Source: Diogma glabrata
Taxonomy: Eukaryota > Arthropoda > Insecta > Diptera > Cylindrotomidae
DNA length: 64,000 nt
Assembly (NCBI GenBank): GCA_963693315.1
Contig: OY856188.1
Span: 250,995,394-251,059,393 of the forward strand
Direction of reading: 5' to 3'
Shown here in pieces: positions 1 through 11,511 of this stretch. The position numbers and the translations under genes are program-made. How positions within the stretch are numbered: position 1 is the stretch's first letter; each line of letters starts with the position of its first letter. The notes beneath the pieces were generated by a model. It was not told the DNA's origin, did not search any database, and saw only the letters and a program-made list of their open reading frames with translations.

Positions 1-1363
1 GCAAACTTAATGTAAACTTTAAATATGTATTTATGAATTTAATTAAAATGCTAAAATATTTCCACCTAATTTTGATTGTTAATTAAATTGTCTTTTTACA
101 GTTATAACAATTGATTTATTTTCATTTTTTATCTTTAGACTGTGAAATTAGAATTATTTTACGAATCAAATTAATATATTACAAGTTCAAGTTATCGAAT
201 GAAATGAGTTGATGCTATGTCAGTCTAATTCTGATCCCGTTCTCTAGCTAACTATTACAAATAATTAGAAACACAGCTCAAACCGTTTGATTACATCCCT
301 TGCCTTTAAAGATCTTATCGTTGTGAAGATTAAAACTTCAATGAATCATATTTGATGCACATATATTTTTTAATCCTATATTTGTTTTAAAGTTATTCAC
401 CTTCAAAAATTTCAATCAAGAAGAAGATTTGAAAATTTGAATTTTTAATTCTTGTTTTTTCATTTTCAAAAGAAAGGTTTTAAAATTCTAGGAAATTTTA
501 CCTGCCGTAGGAAATGTGAGTGTAACCTTACATCCTATATAGTTTCAACGTTACATTACAAACTTTAAATTTTTCTGTAATCAAACAACTGTTGATCCTA
601 TCCACACGAACTGTATAAATCCATGAATACCGATTAATTCTTACATTTGATTTCAATTTACTCACAAAATTTGAATTAGTTACGTCTGCCTGCATATCCG
701 CGGTAACTTCTTACCGATCGGGTTTTTCCAAAATTGGTTGAATTCAAAAATAATTTTTTGATTCCTAGTAAAAACATACAAAACTACCGCCGTTTTGGAT
801 TTTCAAAGTTTTTTTTTTAATATTTTTGAACAGTTTCAGACGAATTGAATATTTTCTGATTAAGAAAAGCAAACAATTTAAAAAACAAGGCAGTACTCGC
901 TGGAGAGTTCAATCACTTGTTAAAGGTGGGGCAATATACACCGTACTTTAATTAAGACATCTCCAATGCATATCAAGTTGAAATGGTGATTCTGATTTAA
1001 GGTTTTGAAATATGTACATTGTACATGACACATTTTGGTATCCCTTGCATGAATTAAAAGTTTTAGTCTATTTGGTTCGGAATTAGGCTGGGAAGAAAGC
1101 AATTGAGAAACGCTAATTTTCAAAATTATTGCGAAAACTTTAAGGTGTAATAATCTAAAAATAATTTTTCAAGAAGCCGAAGTTAGTGCATTTTCATTTG
1201 ATACCCTGACTACTTAACTTCATAAATTTATTTTTTTTTCGGTCGAGATCCCACGGTCATACTGGCAGATCGCAGAAAGACTTTCCGAACTGCATACAAA
1301 TGTAATAGTTTGCCGGAATCCATAGTCTCAGGTGGCTTTAATCCGCAGAGGTTTAAAAAAAGC
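1..1363. other. AT-rich flank, no gene seen
   Basis: No reading frame here resembles a known protein. The last ~130 bases (about 1240-1363) are less AT-rich and can be read on the + strand into the sequence beyond the hAT element at 1372-3937 (see 3938-4060). They are therefore probably the left half of an older element split by that hAT. Confidence 0.6.
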
Positions 1364-1520
1364 ATCAACACTAGGGTTGCACCGTTTAATCGGTAGGTAA
1401 TCGGTAATCGGCCATTTTGCCGATTAATCGGTATCGGTTTTTTTAGCCGATTATCAACACATGTATTTTTCATTGTTTATCACATTTTAAACACAACTAA
1501 TTCTAAATGTTGACAACTGG

Positions 1521-1765
1521 GGTCCTATTCCCGAACACATAAATGTGAATTTGGACAATATTGTGAAGTTTGTATTGCATAACATTAAACGGTAATGGTA
1601 ACGATTTTACGAAAAACAAATTTCACAATATTGTGTAAATTAAATTTAGACAAATTGTGAAATTTGTTTTCCAGAAAATCGTTACCGTTGCCGTTTGATG
1701 TTACGCAATACAAACTTCACAATATAGTCAAAATTCACATTTATGTGTTCGGGAATAGGGCTCCT
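1521..1765. repeat. Foldback MITE inside hAT-1
   Basis: Two arms of ~113 bp (about 1521-1633 and 1652-1765) are near-perfect inverted copies separated by ~18 bp. The outer ends read GGTCCTATTCCCGAACACA and, inverted, the same with a few changes. The fragment has no coding capacity. It lies between the left end of hAT-1 and its transposase remnant, so it probably inserted after hAT-1. Confidence 0.8.
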
Positions 1766-1929
1766 GGTATTTTGTATCGGGAAAATAATTCTAAAATATT
1801 ATAAAAATAAGAAAAATTTACATGTTCTAAATAAAAATTAATTAACAAATACATTGATTCAATTCAATCAAATCGAAAACCAAAAACTAAAATTCAATGA
1901 TCAAATTTGCTAACTCTTAAACTATAATG

Positions 1930-3075
1930 CAAAACATTAAAATTGACCCATTTTCAGGACTAAGGTCATTTCTTGCAGGCTCATATATGTTTCCCCCTGT
2001 GCTGAACACTCTCACACTTTCGATTTCAAAGCAGTTTTGCTCAATCAGGAAACATTTTTTTAGAATTTCTCTACCCCAAAAATTGGTCATTATGCCTTGG
2101 TAGCAGGTGTAAACTTAAAAATTCTTCTAGCTTCTTTTTTGCAATAAGAAGGAACTCTTGATCGTTTCATGCTTTGTAAATTGCATTGGGATGTGTGTAT
2201 GCCAATAGGCGACCGTTTATCAGAAGCAAGTTCATCAAATAAATTGAAAACCTCAAAGATATATATGCGTGTTTTTGACTATTATCTTCGGCAGTGGAAA
2301 TCTCTTCAATAGAGTCAGGCGAATTTGTCAAACTATCTAATTCCAAAACTCATTATTTTATTTTTTCTATCATATCAGGTTTTTGAAATTTCATTTTAAA
2401 TCTGGAATCTAGCATGGAAGCCAAACACAATGACTTATTTTCGAAATACGATGAGACTCTTTTCTCAATTGAAGACTGAATGAAGTTGATCTCCTGTGTC
2501 TGGATTCCTGGAAAGGAACTGCTTGTCCTTGCCTTTGATAAAAATAATTTCATTGTTTGAATTATAGGGAATCATGACCATGAGGTTTTCGGTATCTCGA
2601 CACTTCATCAAAATTCAAATGCTAGGAATATAAATGAATAGTTCTATAATTTATTATTACTAAGCGCCATAAATTTATGAATTAGAGGCATATTATTTTA
2701 TAAAAAATAGTTATATTTTATTCTCTAATAAGTATACAAAATTTTTATAATAAATGTATTTCTCTGTTCCTGATTGGTCATACTACGTACCCGATACTCA
2801 TAAAGTTCTATCAACGCTCCACGTTTTTTTGATTCTACTATTTCATCCAAAGTTGACTGTTTTTTCGTAGGAGATTTGCTTGCTGCCGATGAACATCCGG
2901 AATCTACGTTTTTGCTCTTTAGCTTACTAGTTTGTTTTACATATTCATTAGGGTGAAACTATTTTAGGTGATTCATATTAGTTGTAAAATTTTTAGGTGT
3001 TCCCTCCTCTTGATATCGAAGCATTGTAGATGGCACATTTGCAGAAAATACTTTTATCCACTTTTGCTCCAAAAT
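1930..3075 (-). pseudogene. Decayed hAT transposase (BED finger to hAT C-terminal region)
   Basis: Three conserved pieces appear in the expected order on the - strand. Near 3060-2940 is a BED-type zinc finger (FCKCAIYNAS, then after a frame change MNHLK and FHPNEY), with the two Cys and two His in place but an in-frame stop. At 2553-2353 is an open stretch with CLASMLDSRFKMKF, matching the hAT motif around LDPRFK. Near 2020-1960 is RVFSTGGNIYEPARNDL, the hAT C-terminal dimerisation motif. Stops and frameshifts between them make this a pseudogene. A ZBED-like host gene is possible in principle, but the flanking inverted repeats argue for the transposon's own gene. Confidence 0.75.
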
Positions 3076-3937
3076 TTATTCGATAAAATTTTCGACCAAA
3101 AAGACAAGGGCTTTTTGAGGTACAAAAAATAAGTGGTCGCAAACCTTATTATATAACAGCAAACTGAAATATGAGACAAACACATGCACCCTGCTGAAGT
3201 TTGAGCTTAATCGAACCATTGGTCTAGGAATGGCACCATATTTAGTGAGTATTTTCGTTTTGTAGGAAAATATGGCGATTGCTCGATTTTTGTGTCGATT
3301 TATGAACAGACTTATGTGGTAATCGTCTTATTTTTACTAAATTTGATGACATGGATATCCAGAGCTACCACCAAGCATATTTGCTCCAAACAAATGGACA
3401 AAATTTTTGACAAAAAAGACAAGGGGTATCAGGCATCAGTTAATAATTTTTGTTTGTACTTTTTAGTATATATCAGGTATGATGTTATCAGAAATGTATT
3501 TTCGACTTGGAATACTATAGCTGGGGATCAATTTTTTTGAGTAGTCTTTGAAATCCCAAATCAGATATATGATAGAGTAAACCTGCACGTCCACAGTTCT
3601 ATCAGGCTTACGCCTGTGCTTTTTGACGTCCAAAGTTAACAAAGTTCAGTTTGTATTAAATATTAACAGGAGCACTTCATTTGCTACGGTTGAAATAATT
3701 ATTTATCATTTATTTAAATACGATTTCTTTATAAAACCTATTTGCAGCTTAGTTTGCAGATTCAGTTAAAATCGGTTTGATCGCCATGGAAAAACTATAC
3801 ATATTTGATGTATTGTATTAATAATTGTTGAAAACTCATATTATAAAAAAATTATCGGTAGCCGATTAATCGGTATCGGCCGATAAATTTAGTCGATTAA
3901 TCGGTAATCGGTCATTTTGCTTATCGGTGTAACCCTA

Positions 3938-4060
3938 ATGAACACCTTAGAACGCAAGTTGTTGTGGGACCTAGGTCTTAAAAGGTATTTATGTGTTGTT
4001 GTGACACATATTCTAAACCCTATAACACAACATTTTTTATTTAAAAAAAAAAATAATAAC
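3938..4060 (+). repeat. Segment shared with 46.1 kb and 20.9 kb
   Basis: Removing hAT-1 and one target copy joins 1363 to 3938 into one open frame, which reads GGFNPQRFKKSINT and then LLWDLGLKRYLCVV. A related, uninterrupted segment lies at 46070-46175. The motif LLWDLGIKRFLCVV also appears on the - strand near 20930-20870. I do not recognise the protein. It is probably part of a dispersed element into which hAT-1 jumped. Confidence 0.5.
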
Positions 4061-4990
4061 CCTATCAGACTATTAAAACGTACAAAAGTCATTGGATAAT
4101 GGATCGAGTGAATAGACTTGCTGGTCGATTACACGAACATTATTGTATTTGTAATCTAATTCAAATCTAATTGGGACAATGGCGCACCACCAGCTAAATT
4201 TAAATCCAAGTGGCTGTTCTTTTTTATTTTGAACACAATTATTTTCTGCAAAAAACCATACTAGAATAATCATTACATCTGGTTTGAAAACCTTACTACA
4301 CACATTTTAAATATAAAAAAAATTTTCTTTTATATCATCGAAGGAATACACCCAACCCTTGATTTGCACGGCACTTTATTTACACGGTTTTAAACTAAAA
4401 GAATTGAAAAAAAAAATTTCAGACAGGTTGTTACAGCCCATAGGTATAACCATATTTTAATTGAATTCAGTTCTAAATTCTATAATTTGTATCTAAAGAA
4501 TAAGACTACGATTTCTCATTACATACATGAAACGACATGATTACTTGAACTTAGGCTTCATGCAGATTTTTAAAAAAAATTTTTTATGGTAAAGTAAATT
4601 TAGTAAAAGGGATAGTTTTGATCTGTTTATCTTATCAGCACATAGGAAATAGGGATGGTAAATGGTAGAAGGAGCATATTTGAATAACATCTTGTCAAAA
4701 AAGTGTAATTTTGTATGGATTTTGCTTTTTCCAAAGGGTTGTATCTTAGAGCCCGGGGCTGATATACAACTCGTTTTGGTTTTATTCGCTTCAGTGAGTA
4801 ATTTTATATCAAATAAAAAAATCTTGGCGCCTAAGTAGTAGTAGAAGTAATATCCCCCATGAAACGAATCTTTAGACATACATATTTTAGAACAATTGCA
4901 AAACGATAGATATTGATTGTGAAGATTGGGAAAAAATGTATTCCAGATGGAGTTGGAAGTGGGAATGTAAGATTAATATTGTAACATACT
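4061..4990. other. No gene seen; upstream flank of LINE-1
   Basis: Reading frames here look random. The 5' untranslated region of the LINE that follows probably begins somewhere in the last 100-150 bases, but I could not place its edge because no target duplication was found. Confidence 0.5.
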
Positions 4991-5000
4991 TAATAACATC

Positions 5001-6050
5001 ATGGCGGCAACTGATGTAGACGTGTTTTGTGGTTCGTGCAATAATAAAATAAATATTTCTAAAGAAAGAAGTGTTGTGTGTAAAGGGAATTGTAAAAAAG
5101 TGTTTCACAAAAGGTGTTCCAAAATTAGTGATGTGAATTACACTAGTTATATTAATGATAGTTCGAAAACTTGGTTTTGTAAAACTTGTACATCAATAGC
5201 TCAAACACAAAGAATTAATTCAGATTCACCAATACCAACTACATCTGCTAAACAAGTGCAGTTTGATGCATTACAACAACCAATGCAAAATGTATTACAT
5301 TTTTCTACTTTAACAAACACAAATGCTTCTTTATCAATCGAAAAAAATATAACAGTTCACCAGTACAATGAAATATTGTGTCAATTAAAAACTCTTATAA
5401 ATCAAAACACTGTTCTTCAAAATAATATTACGCTTATGAGAGAAGAATTTGGACTTAAAATTGATACCATAGAGAAAAAACTTATGGAAGTTTATAACGA
5501 AAATGAACAGCTTAAAATTACAAACGAAAATCTGAGTTTTAAAGTAAATGCAATAGAGCAAACAAAACTTCTCAACACAATAAATATTTCGGGAATTCCA
5601 AAAAGTGCTGATGAAAACCTTGTTGAAATTGTAGCTAAACTGAGCAATGAAGTTGGAGCTAATATTACTTCTGAGGACATAAAAGAATGTTATCGCAAGC
5701 CAACCTCCTCAAGGAACGGCCTGTCTTTTCCAATTATTACTATTATGAAAAGTCATAAATCAAAAGTGGATTTTATTAAATCATGGAGAGAAAGAAATCG
5801 GTTAGGTGAAGTCCTTGATACAAGTATGCTCAATATAAATAATATAGATAAAAGACCAATTTATATGGGACCTCATCTTACTAAGCAATCACTATACTTA
5901 CTTGCTAAAGCCAAAGAGTTACGTAGAAATAAATTGATATTTTATGCGGGGGTGAATAGTGCTGGTATTATAACCATCAGAAGGGCAGACAAAAGCCCTT
6001 TAGTTAAAATTTTTAATCCTTATCAATTGCATCTCATTTCACAGAAATGA
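5001..6050 (+). CDS. LINE ORF1: PHD-finger, coiled-coil, FP/L1-like C-terminal domain
   Basis: This 349-residue protein is ORF1 of a non-LTR retrotransposon; such proteins bind the element RNA and form the transposition particle. Residues ~10-65 form a PHD-type zinc finger (CGSC, CKGNC, HKRC, WFCKTC). Residues ~120-190 are a Leu/Glu/Asn-rich coiled coil. The rest, from LLNTINISGIP to PYQLHL, resembles the FP-type domain (named from the baculovirus FP protein) often found in insect LINE ORF1s. The ATG sits in a good context (atcATGG). The frame has no breaks. Its TGA stop at 6048-6050 overlaps the ORF2 ATG at 6047, which suggests coupled translation. AT-rich codon use matches ORF2. Confidence 0.85.
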   Translation: MAATDVDVFCGSCNNKINISKERSVVCKGNCKKVFHKRCSKISDVNYTSYINDSSKTWFCKTCTSIAQTQRINSDSPIPTTSAKQVQFDALQQPMQNVLHFSTLTNTNASLSIEKNITVHQYNEILCQLKTLINQNTVLQNNITLMREEFGLKIDTIEKKLMEVYNENEQLKITNENLSFKVNAIEQTKLLNTINISGIPKSADENLVEIVAKLSNEVGANITSEDIKECYRKPTSSRNGLSFPIITIMKSHKSKVDFIKSWRERNRLGEVLDTSMLNINNIDKRPIYMGPHLTKQSLYLLAKAKELRRNKLIFYAGVNSAGIITIRRADKSPLVKIFNPYQLHLISQK

Positions 6051-8965
6051 ACATTGTAAATATACCAACAATAAACCCCACGCATATAAATATCAATAAT
6101 ATTGCAAATCTAAGCTTCTCTGCTAGAAATTCTACAAAAATATTATACATAAACGCAAGAAGTGTTAAAAATAAAATTGAACAAATCGATACAATAATAA
6201 ATAAAATCAGCTGTGACATTCATGTAGTAGCTATTACAGAAACTTGGTTGAACGAAAATGATGACGTCAGTATTTTAAATGTTATTGGTTTTTCAACTTT
6301 TACATGCGGTCGTCCGAATAAAAGAGGTGGTGGTGTGTGTTTGTTGATCAACGAATGCATATCAAATCCAAATTTAATCTACAAATATAGTGACGACTGT
6401 ATAAGTTATATGTGTGTGGAAATAAACAACGAAAATAAGAAATTAAGGGTTCATGTATTTTATAATCCAACCAACTCAAATAAAATGACTGTGAATGAAT
6501 TTAGTTCTTTTCTTCAGCAACTGGATAATTTCTTGAGATTGTACGGTGGCAGCAATTCAATTCTTGTAGGTGACTTTAATGTTAATTTAAAAAACAAAAA
6601 TGATCGTCGAGTTAGCCAATACATTAGCTCAATAAACCAAAACAATTTTGTTATTTGTAATGATCTGTTCGCTACTCGTATGGACTCAGACAGTATTTTG
6701 GATCATGTTCTTACTAATAGTTTAAATATGGAACTAATAATAAATAACATTGAACATAATATATCTGATCATAATATATTTGTCCTTGAGTGCAAAAATA
6801 TTTCAACAAAAAAGAAACCACAAAAAATTGACCGATATTATGAATTTGTTGATTATAATAATATAGTAACTGATTTTTCTGAACTAAATTTATCGTATTC
6901 TGTAAATTGTGATGCAAATATTCAGCTAAGTTATATTATTGAATCATTAAATGACCTAAAGAGTAAACATACAAAATTAATAATAAAAAAAAATCAATCA
7001 CACAAAAATCTGAAACCATGGGTCGATTTTGAACTAAGATGTATAATAAATTCCAAAAATTTTTGGCAAAATAAACTAAATATTGCTAAGCGTGCTAAGG
7101 ATACTAGTCAATCAATACTTTTGAATTTAAAAAAAGAATGCACTTATTGGAGTAAAAAATTTAAAGCGATTAGAGCTGTAAAAATTAGATCATTCTTTGA
7201 TAAAAAGTTTGAAAATAGTGGTAATAACTCTCGAAAACAATGGGGGGTAATAAACTGTGCATTAAATGATGGTGTAGTAAAGGCAAAAAATAAAATTCAA
7301 ATAGTTAATTCATCACAACATGTCCTAAATAATAGTCAGGATATTGCAAATATTTTAAACACCTACTTCGCTGAAATTCCGCGTGAATTAAGCTTACAAT
7401 TTAGTAATTCTACTCCTTATATTGTGGCTCACGAGCCGGTGAGTCAATTTTATTTGGAACCTGTTACTTATGTAGAAATCAGGTCAATTATAATGAATTT
7501 GAAAAACACAAGTGCCACAGGTCTAGATAACATTAATGTTAAAACTATTAAAACATGCGAGACCATTCTAACTCCTTTGCTAACGGATCTAATAAATGAT
7601 TCATTCTTCAATGGAATCTATCCTGAAATTCTAAAAGTGAGCAAAGTTGTTCCTATATATAAAAGTGGAGACGCAACTCAAAAAAGTAATTATCGTCCAA
7701 TTGCCAACATGTCCATTATCTCGAAGGTGTATGAAACAGCGTTCAAAACTAGACTACTTGAATTCACCGAAACAAATAAAATCCTCTATGGTGGACAGTA
7801 TAGATTTCGAAAAGCATCAAATACTACAGTGGCTATTTTTGATTTGGTATCTGATATTCAGAAAAATGTGTTTGATAAAAACAAAACATCAGTAATATTT
7901 ATTGACCTTAGAAAGGCATTTGATCTTGTGGATGATACGTTGCTCATTGAAAAAATGGAAAGATATGGCCTTAGTGGAAGCGCGATCGGTTGGCTTCGAA
8001 CGTATTTACTGAACCGACAGCAAGTGGTGCAAATAGTGGATTCAATATCGGACAGTGAAACGATTAACTGTGGTGTTCCACAAGGAAGCATTCTTGGCCC
8101 TTTACTATTTTTGCTGTTCATAAATGATATACATTGCTTGAATCTAAAAGGACGATTGTTTTTGTTTGCTGATGATATAGCTCTAAGTTATGCTGCGAGC
8201 AATCTGAACGAGCTTAGTACGAATATGAACGCAGATATGGAAGTTATTGCTGAATGGATGAATGCTAATAAGTTGATAATTAATGCCGAAAAATCTAAGT
8301 TTATTCTTTTTTTTGAAACAGCTAAAATAAAGGTTACATATAAAAATGAAGACATAGTCCAAGCCGAATTTCATACATACCTGGGATTTATCTTAGATAG
8401 TAAACTAAAGTTCGACTCTCATATTGATGCAATGATCAAGAAATTATCACGAATAGCTGGAATTTTTAAAAGAATATCGATCATGATGCATGAACACATT
8501 AAACGATGTGTCTTTTTTGCTTTATTTCATAGTACGTTGACTTATGCGATTGAGGTGTGGGGAACAGCGGTAAAGGGACGAATTGATGAGGTTCAACGAA
8601 TTCAAAATCGTGCCATAAAAAATTTATTTGGACTACCAATTCGAACGAGTACTAAAGAAATTCACGTTACGTATGAGTTGCTTATGGTTCAGGAGGAATT
8701 TAAATGGACAGTGGCATCTTTAGCCCACAGTATATTTCACAACTATGTGCACACAAAGCAAAACTATGCAGTTAATAGTGATATTCATTCCTACAATACA
8801 CGGAATGCAGGGAACCTTTATGTTGAAAAAATAAATCCAACATCGCTTAAATATCATTCAATAGCACTCTACAATGAACTACCGGCTGAATTAAAATTGA
8901 GTTGCGATAAATCATTTAAAAAAATGCTTAAGAAGTTTATCATTGCAAACCGACATATAAGTTAA
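6047..8965 (+). CDS. LINE ORF2: endonuclease and reverse transcriptase
   Basis: This 972-residue protein nicks target DNA and copies the element RNA there. The N-terminal ~240 residues form an APE-type endonuclease, with INARS near residue 35, ITETWL, VGDFNVNL, LDHVLTN and SDHNIF. The RT follows: VVPIYKSG, YRPI, FIDLRKAFD, GVPQGSILGP and the catalytic FADD (residues 707-710, 8165-8176). The C-terminal region ends with HSYNTRNAG and the LYNELP pattern common in the CR1/Jockey group. No RNase H domain is seen. One odd site is YRFRKAS where many relatives have FGFR. The frame is fully open, so the copy is probably young and possibly competent. I cannot name the clade with certainty. Confidence 0.92.
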   Translation: MNIVNIPTINPTHININNIANLSFSARNSTKILYINARSVKNKIEQIDTIINKISCDIHVVAITETWLNENDDVSILNVIGFSTFTCGRPNKRGGGVCLLINECISNPNLIYKYSDDCISYMCVEINNENKKLRVHVFYNPTNSNKMTVNEFSSFLQQLDNFLRLYGGSNSILVGDFNVNLKNKNDRRVSQYISSINQNNFVICNDLFATRMDSDSILDHVLTNSLNMELIINNIEHNISDHNIFVLECKNISTKKKPQKIDRYYEFVDYNNIVTDFSELNLSYSVNCDANIQLSYIIESLNDLKSKHTKLIIKKNQSHKNLKPWVDFELRCIINSKNFWQNKLNIAKRAKDTSQSILLNLKKECTYWSKKFKAIRAVKIRSFFDKKFENSGNNSRKQWGVINCALNDGVVKAKNKIQIVNSSQHVLNNSQDIANILNTYFAEIPRELSLQFSNSTPYIVAHEPVSQFYLEPVTYVEIRSIIMNLKNTSATGLDNINVKTIKTCETILTPLLTDLINDSFFNGIYPEILKVSKVVPIYKSGDATQKSNYRPIANMSIISKVYETAFKTRLLEFTETNKILYGGQYRFRKASNTTVAIFDLVSDIQKNVFDKNKTSVIFIDLRKAFDLVDDTLLIEKMERYGLSGSAIGWLRTYLLNRQQVVQIVDSISDSETINCGVPQGSILGPLLFLLFINDIHCLNLKGRLFLFADDIALSYAASNLNELSTNMNADMEVIAEWMNANKLIINAEKSKFILFFETAKIKVTYKNEDIVQAEFHTYLGFILDSKLKFDSHIDAMIKKLSRIAGIFKRISIMMHEHIKRCVFFALFHSTLTYAIEVWGTAVKGRIDEVQRIQNRAIKNLFGLPIRTSTKEIHVTYELLMVQEEFKWTVASLAHSIFHNYVHTKQNYAVNSDIHSYNTRNAGNLYVEKINPTSLKYHSIALYNELPAELKLSCDKSFKKMLKKFIIANRHIS

Positions 8966-9252
8966 TTTTTGATTGCTTAATTTTATTTTTTCGTATTGTT
9001 ATGACTTTTCTTTTGTATCTTGTATTTTATATTTTTTGTTTTGGTTCAATTTTATGACTATTGTCTTTTTTCTCTAAAATTTTAATTAATTGTTTTTTAA
9101 ATTTAATTTTTAATTTGTTTTGTAATAATTATGTTTTATTATGTTAGCCGTCATGATAAAAACCCGTTAAATAATACGATTAATATTGTAAAATCCACAA
9201 CGAGATCCTTCAATCTCACGGATGTTAATAAATAAATAAATAAATAAAAAAA
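8966..9252 (+). mobile_element. LINE-1 3' UTR and TAAA-repeat tail
   Basis: A ~260-base AT-rich 3' untranslated region follows the ORF2 stop and ends in about five TAAA units plus an A run (9228-9252). Short tandem tails of this kind mark the 3' ends of several LINE clades and set the right edge of the element. No matching target duplication was found upstream by eye. Confidence 0.75.
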
Positions 9253-9320
9253 ATACTTATTCTCTAATAGAGTTGACGCATACAATGGTAGGAGAAATAT
9301 TCGAGGATTTAGCTGAGGTA

Positions 9321-11433
9321 GAAATTGTTAGGGTTGCCACCTGTCAATATTTCATATTGACTTTCAATATTTGAAGGGTCGGATCAATATCATGAAAAAC
9401 ATTGATATTGAAATATTGATTGTCAATACTTCATCATTTTACTGTTTACACAATTTTTATAGTTTTTTGACAAATCCTGTTCGTTGTTTTTTTTTTTTTA
9501 AACATTGATTATATTTTTTACTCCGTAATTGTAAGTATGCCGACTCCACTGTACAAAAAGTAATTTCTAAAAATGATTTTCAAAAATTTTATATCAGAGC
9601 ACGGCACTAAAATTTATCAAATTTATTAGTGCCAAACATAATTTGGACTTTGAGCAATGTGAAAATTTGATCTTTATTTATATATCAAATAAAATTATAC
9701 TCACTTTTTATTCATTTAATTATGTACATGTCAACCCATGGCATGTATTCATACCATCAGACACAAAGACAGTGATTAAAGGATTTACTCTACTAAAATA
9801 AAAATAAAAACGCGTTTATAAAATTTAATCGACATCAACTTTCAAATTTGGTTTGTCAAGAATTCTACGGACTTTTCAACATATCAAAATATGCAAAATA
9901 CCTGAAATGTAATTGATAATAGGATCAAATGAAAAACTTATGATTGAAATTAGTATATTGTGTAACGATGCCAAAATGACACTTATACTATACAGCCCGA
10001 GTGCTGTAAATTTACGAGTGGAAAATTAGCATTTTGGCGAATGGCAAGTAATGGCATTATAATTTTTGTACGGCATTTAAAACGTGTTTTCAAATCATTA
10101 TTCATTTTGCAAAAAAATAAAATTTCTTTGAATAACGATTTACTAGAAGGCAATTTTAATAGATTTTTAACTTAATTTTGATTGAGTTTTCCAATTAGTT
10201 TTCGTTTCTTTGGAAATTATTAGCTGCTGGAGAATTCGTTTTTTCGATTTATCAAGAATTCTGTATCGATGTTTGCTTCTCACTTCTCAAGAAAGTTTAT
10301 TTTATTCTTAGATAATTTGAAAAAATTACGATAACAAAATAAAAGACAAACGAAAATCACCAGACTCAATTGTTTAAATCCTTGAAATTTTTCCTAAGTC
10401 AGCAAAACTCTTTTACAATATTACGAACTTGTCTGCCAGACAAAATCTTTGAATTATTCAAAGAATGTTTTTCATCTTATAAAATTACCTTTAAAAGAAT
10501 TATTAGAATTTTTACGAAACTTTTGTCTAAAAATTTATGAGAGTCAAATTGTACCAACATATTATTACCATTCTACATAATCGCAATGAATTACAAAACA
10601 AAATTGTAATCGACCTCAATTTCCCCTATAAAATATTTTAAAAGTAAGATCGACTTCACATCGTTTTCAAAAAAAAGGGACAAAGTAAAAACGTTAAATA
10701 AATATATCGAGTTTTCTTTGTATAGACATTTCGGATTTACCTAGAATATTTGAAAAATTAAACAGAATTATACATAAGGAATTCCATTTTGCGAAATGTG
10801 AATTAGTTTAAAATTAGACTGCAATAATGAAAGTTATTTTAAATTACATTGCGTTAGTGGAAAAACTTTAAGTAAAATGTGATATTGTTAAATGAAATTG
10901 AATTGCGAATAAAGTTTTAAGTGTTAATTAAGAGAAATTTTGTGTATTATTTTAGACGTTGTGTTTTACTGCAAATTTCTGCAAGCATTGGTTTGAATCC
11001 AACATGACACCGAAGAAGAAGAATTTTCCATGAATGAACTGAAAGTTTTTATTAAAATTTCATTCAACTGAATTATAATTTAAAACCAGGTAATGGTAAG
11101 ATATCCACTGCTTTCGTATATACATTTATATGTATGTTTTGTTTATTTTTTCCGAAACCTTTTGAAAGTCATGTCTTTTCAGCCTCCTAGATCGAACCTA
11201 CGATCGGCGCAGCCCGAATTTGTTTCCCATTTAAATAACATAGGAAAAACGACGTTTTTGCGCAAATTGTATAGCTGTTATAAAAAAGAATACAGAAAAC
11301 TTTTTGTAGGAAATTTAATTTTGGTTTGATATCGGAAGCTGAAATTTTGTGTTAGTTTTTTGTATGTCTATTAGGGACCGATTTTGTTTTGTCAATATTT
11401 GGCTTCCAAAAAGGTGGCAACCCTAGATATTGT
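9321..11433. mobile_element. hAT-like element, non-autonomous (hAT-2)
   Basis: The element spans 9329-11425. Its ends are TAGGGTTGCCACCT and the inverted AGGTGGCAACCCTA. The flanking 8-bp duplications are gaaattgt (9321-9328) and gatattgt (11426-11433), one mismatch. The subterminal GTCAATATTT is also inverted at both ends. No transposase could be read in its ~2.1 kb, including the small frame at 11093-11329, so it is either non-autonomous or fully decayed. Confidence 0.8.
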
Positions 11434-11511
11434 ATAACTAGTGGCGGCCGAGGAACTAGATGAGAATGATTTATTTAACAGAGTTAAGGAACCAAATAAT
11501 CATTATAATGA

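Larger units (their letters stand above)
1364..3945. mobile_element. hAT-type DNA transposon, old copy (hAT-1)
   Basis: The element runs from 1372 (TAGGGTTGCACCG) to 3937, where the same sequence returns inverted with one mismatch (CGGTGTAACCCTA). It is flanked by 8-bp duplications, atcaacac at 1364-1371 and atgaacac at 3938-3945, with one mismatch. Both ends also carry subterminal repeats of ATCGG/CCGAT type. Eight-base duplications and a TAGGG/CAGGG start are typical of hAT elements, and the interior holds hAT transposase remnants on the - strand. The mismatches and the broken gene show an old, inactive copy. Confidence 0.85.

Noticed and set aside
1228..1473. 81-codon open frame on the - strand
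   Set aside because: It runs across the hAT-1 left end and its inverted repeat, so it is a chance frame over a junction.
4541..4879. 112-codon open frame on the - strand
   Set aside because: No recognisable motif, Lys/Phe/Tyr-rich as expected for random AT-rich DNA, next to a LINE.
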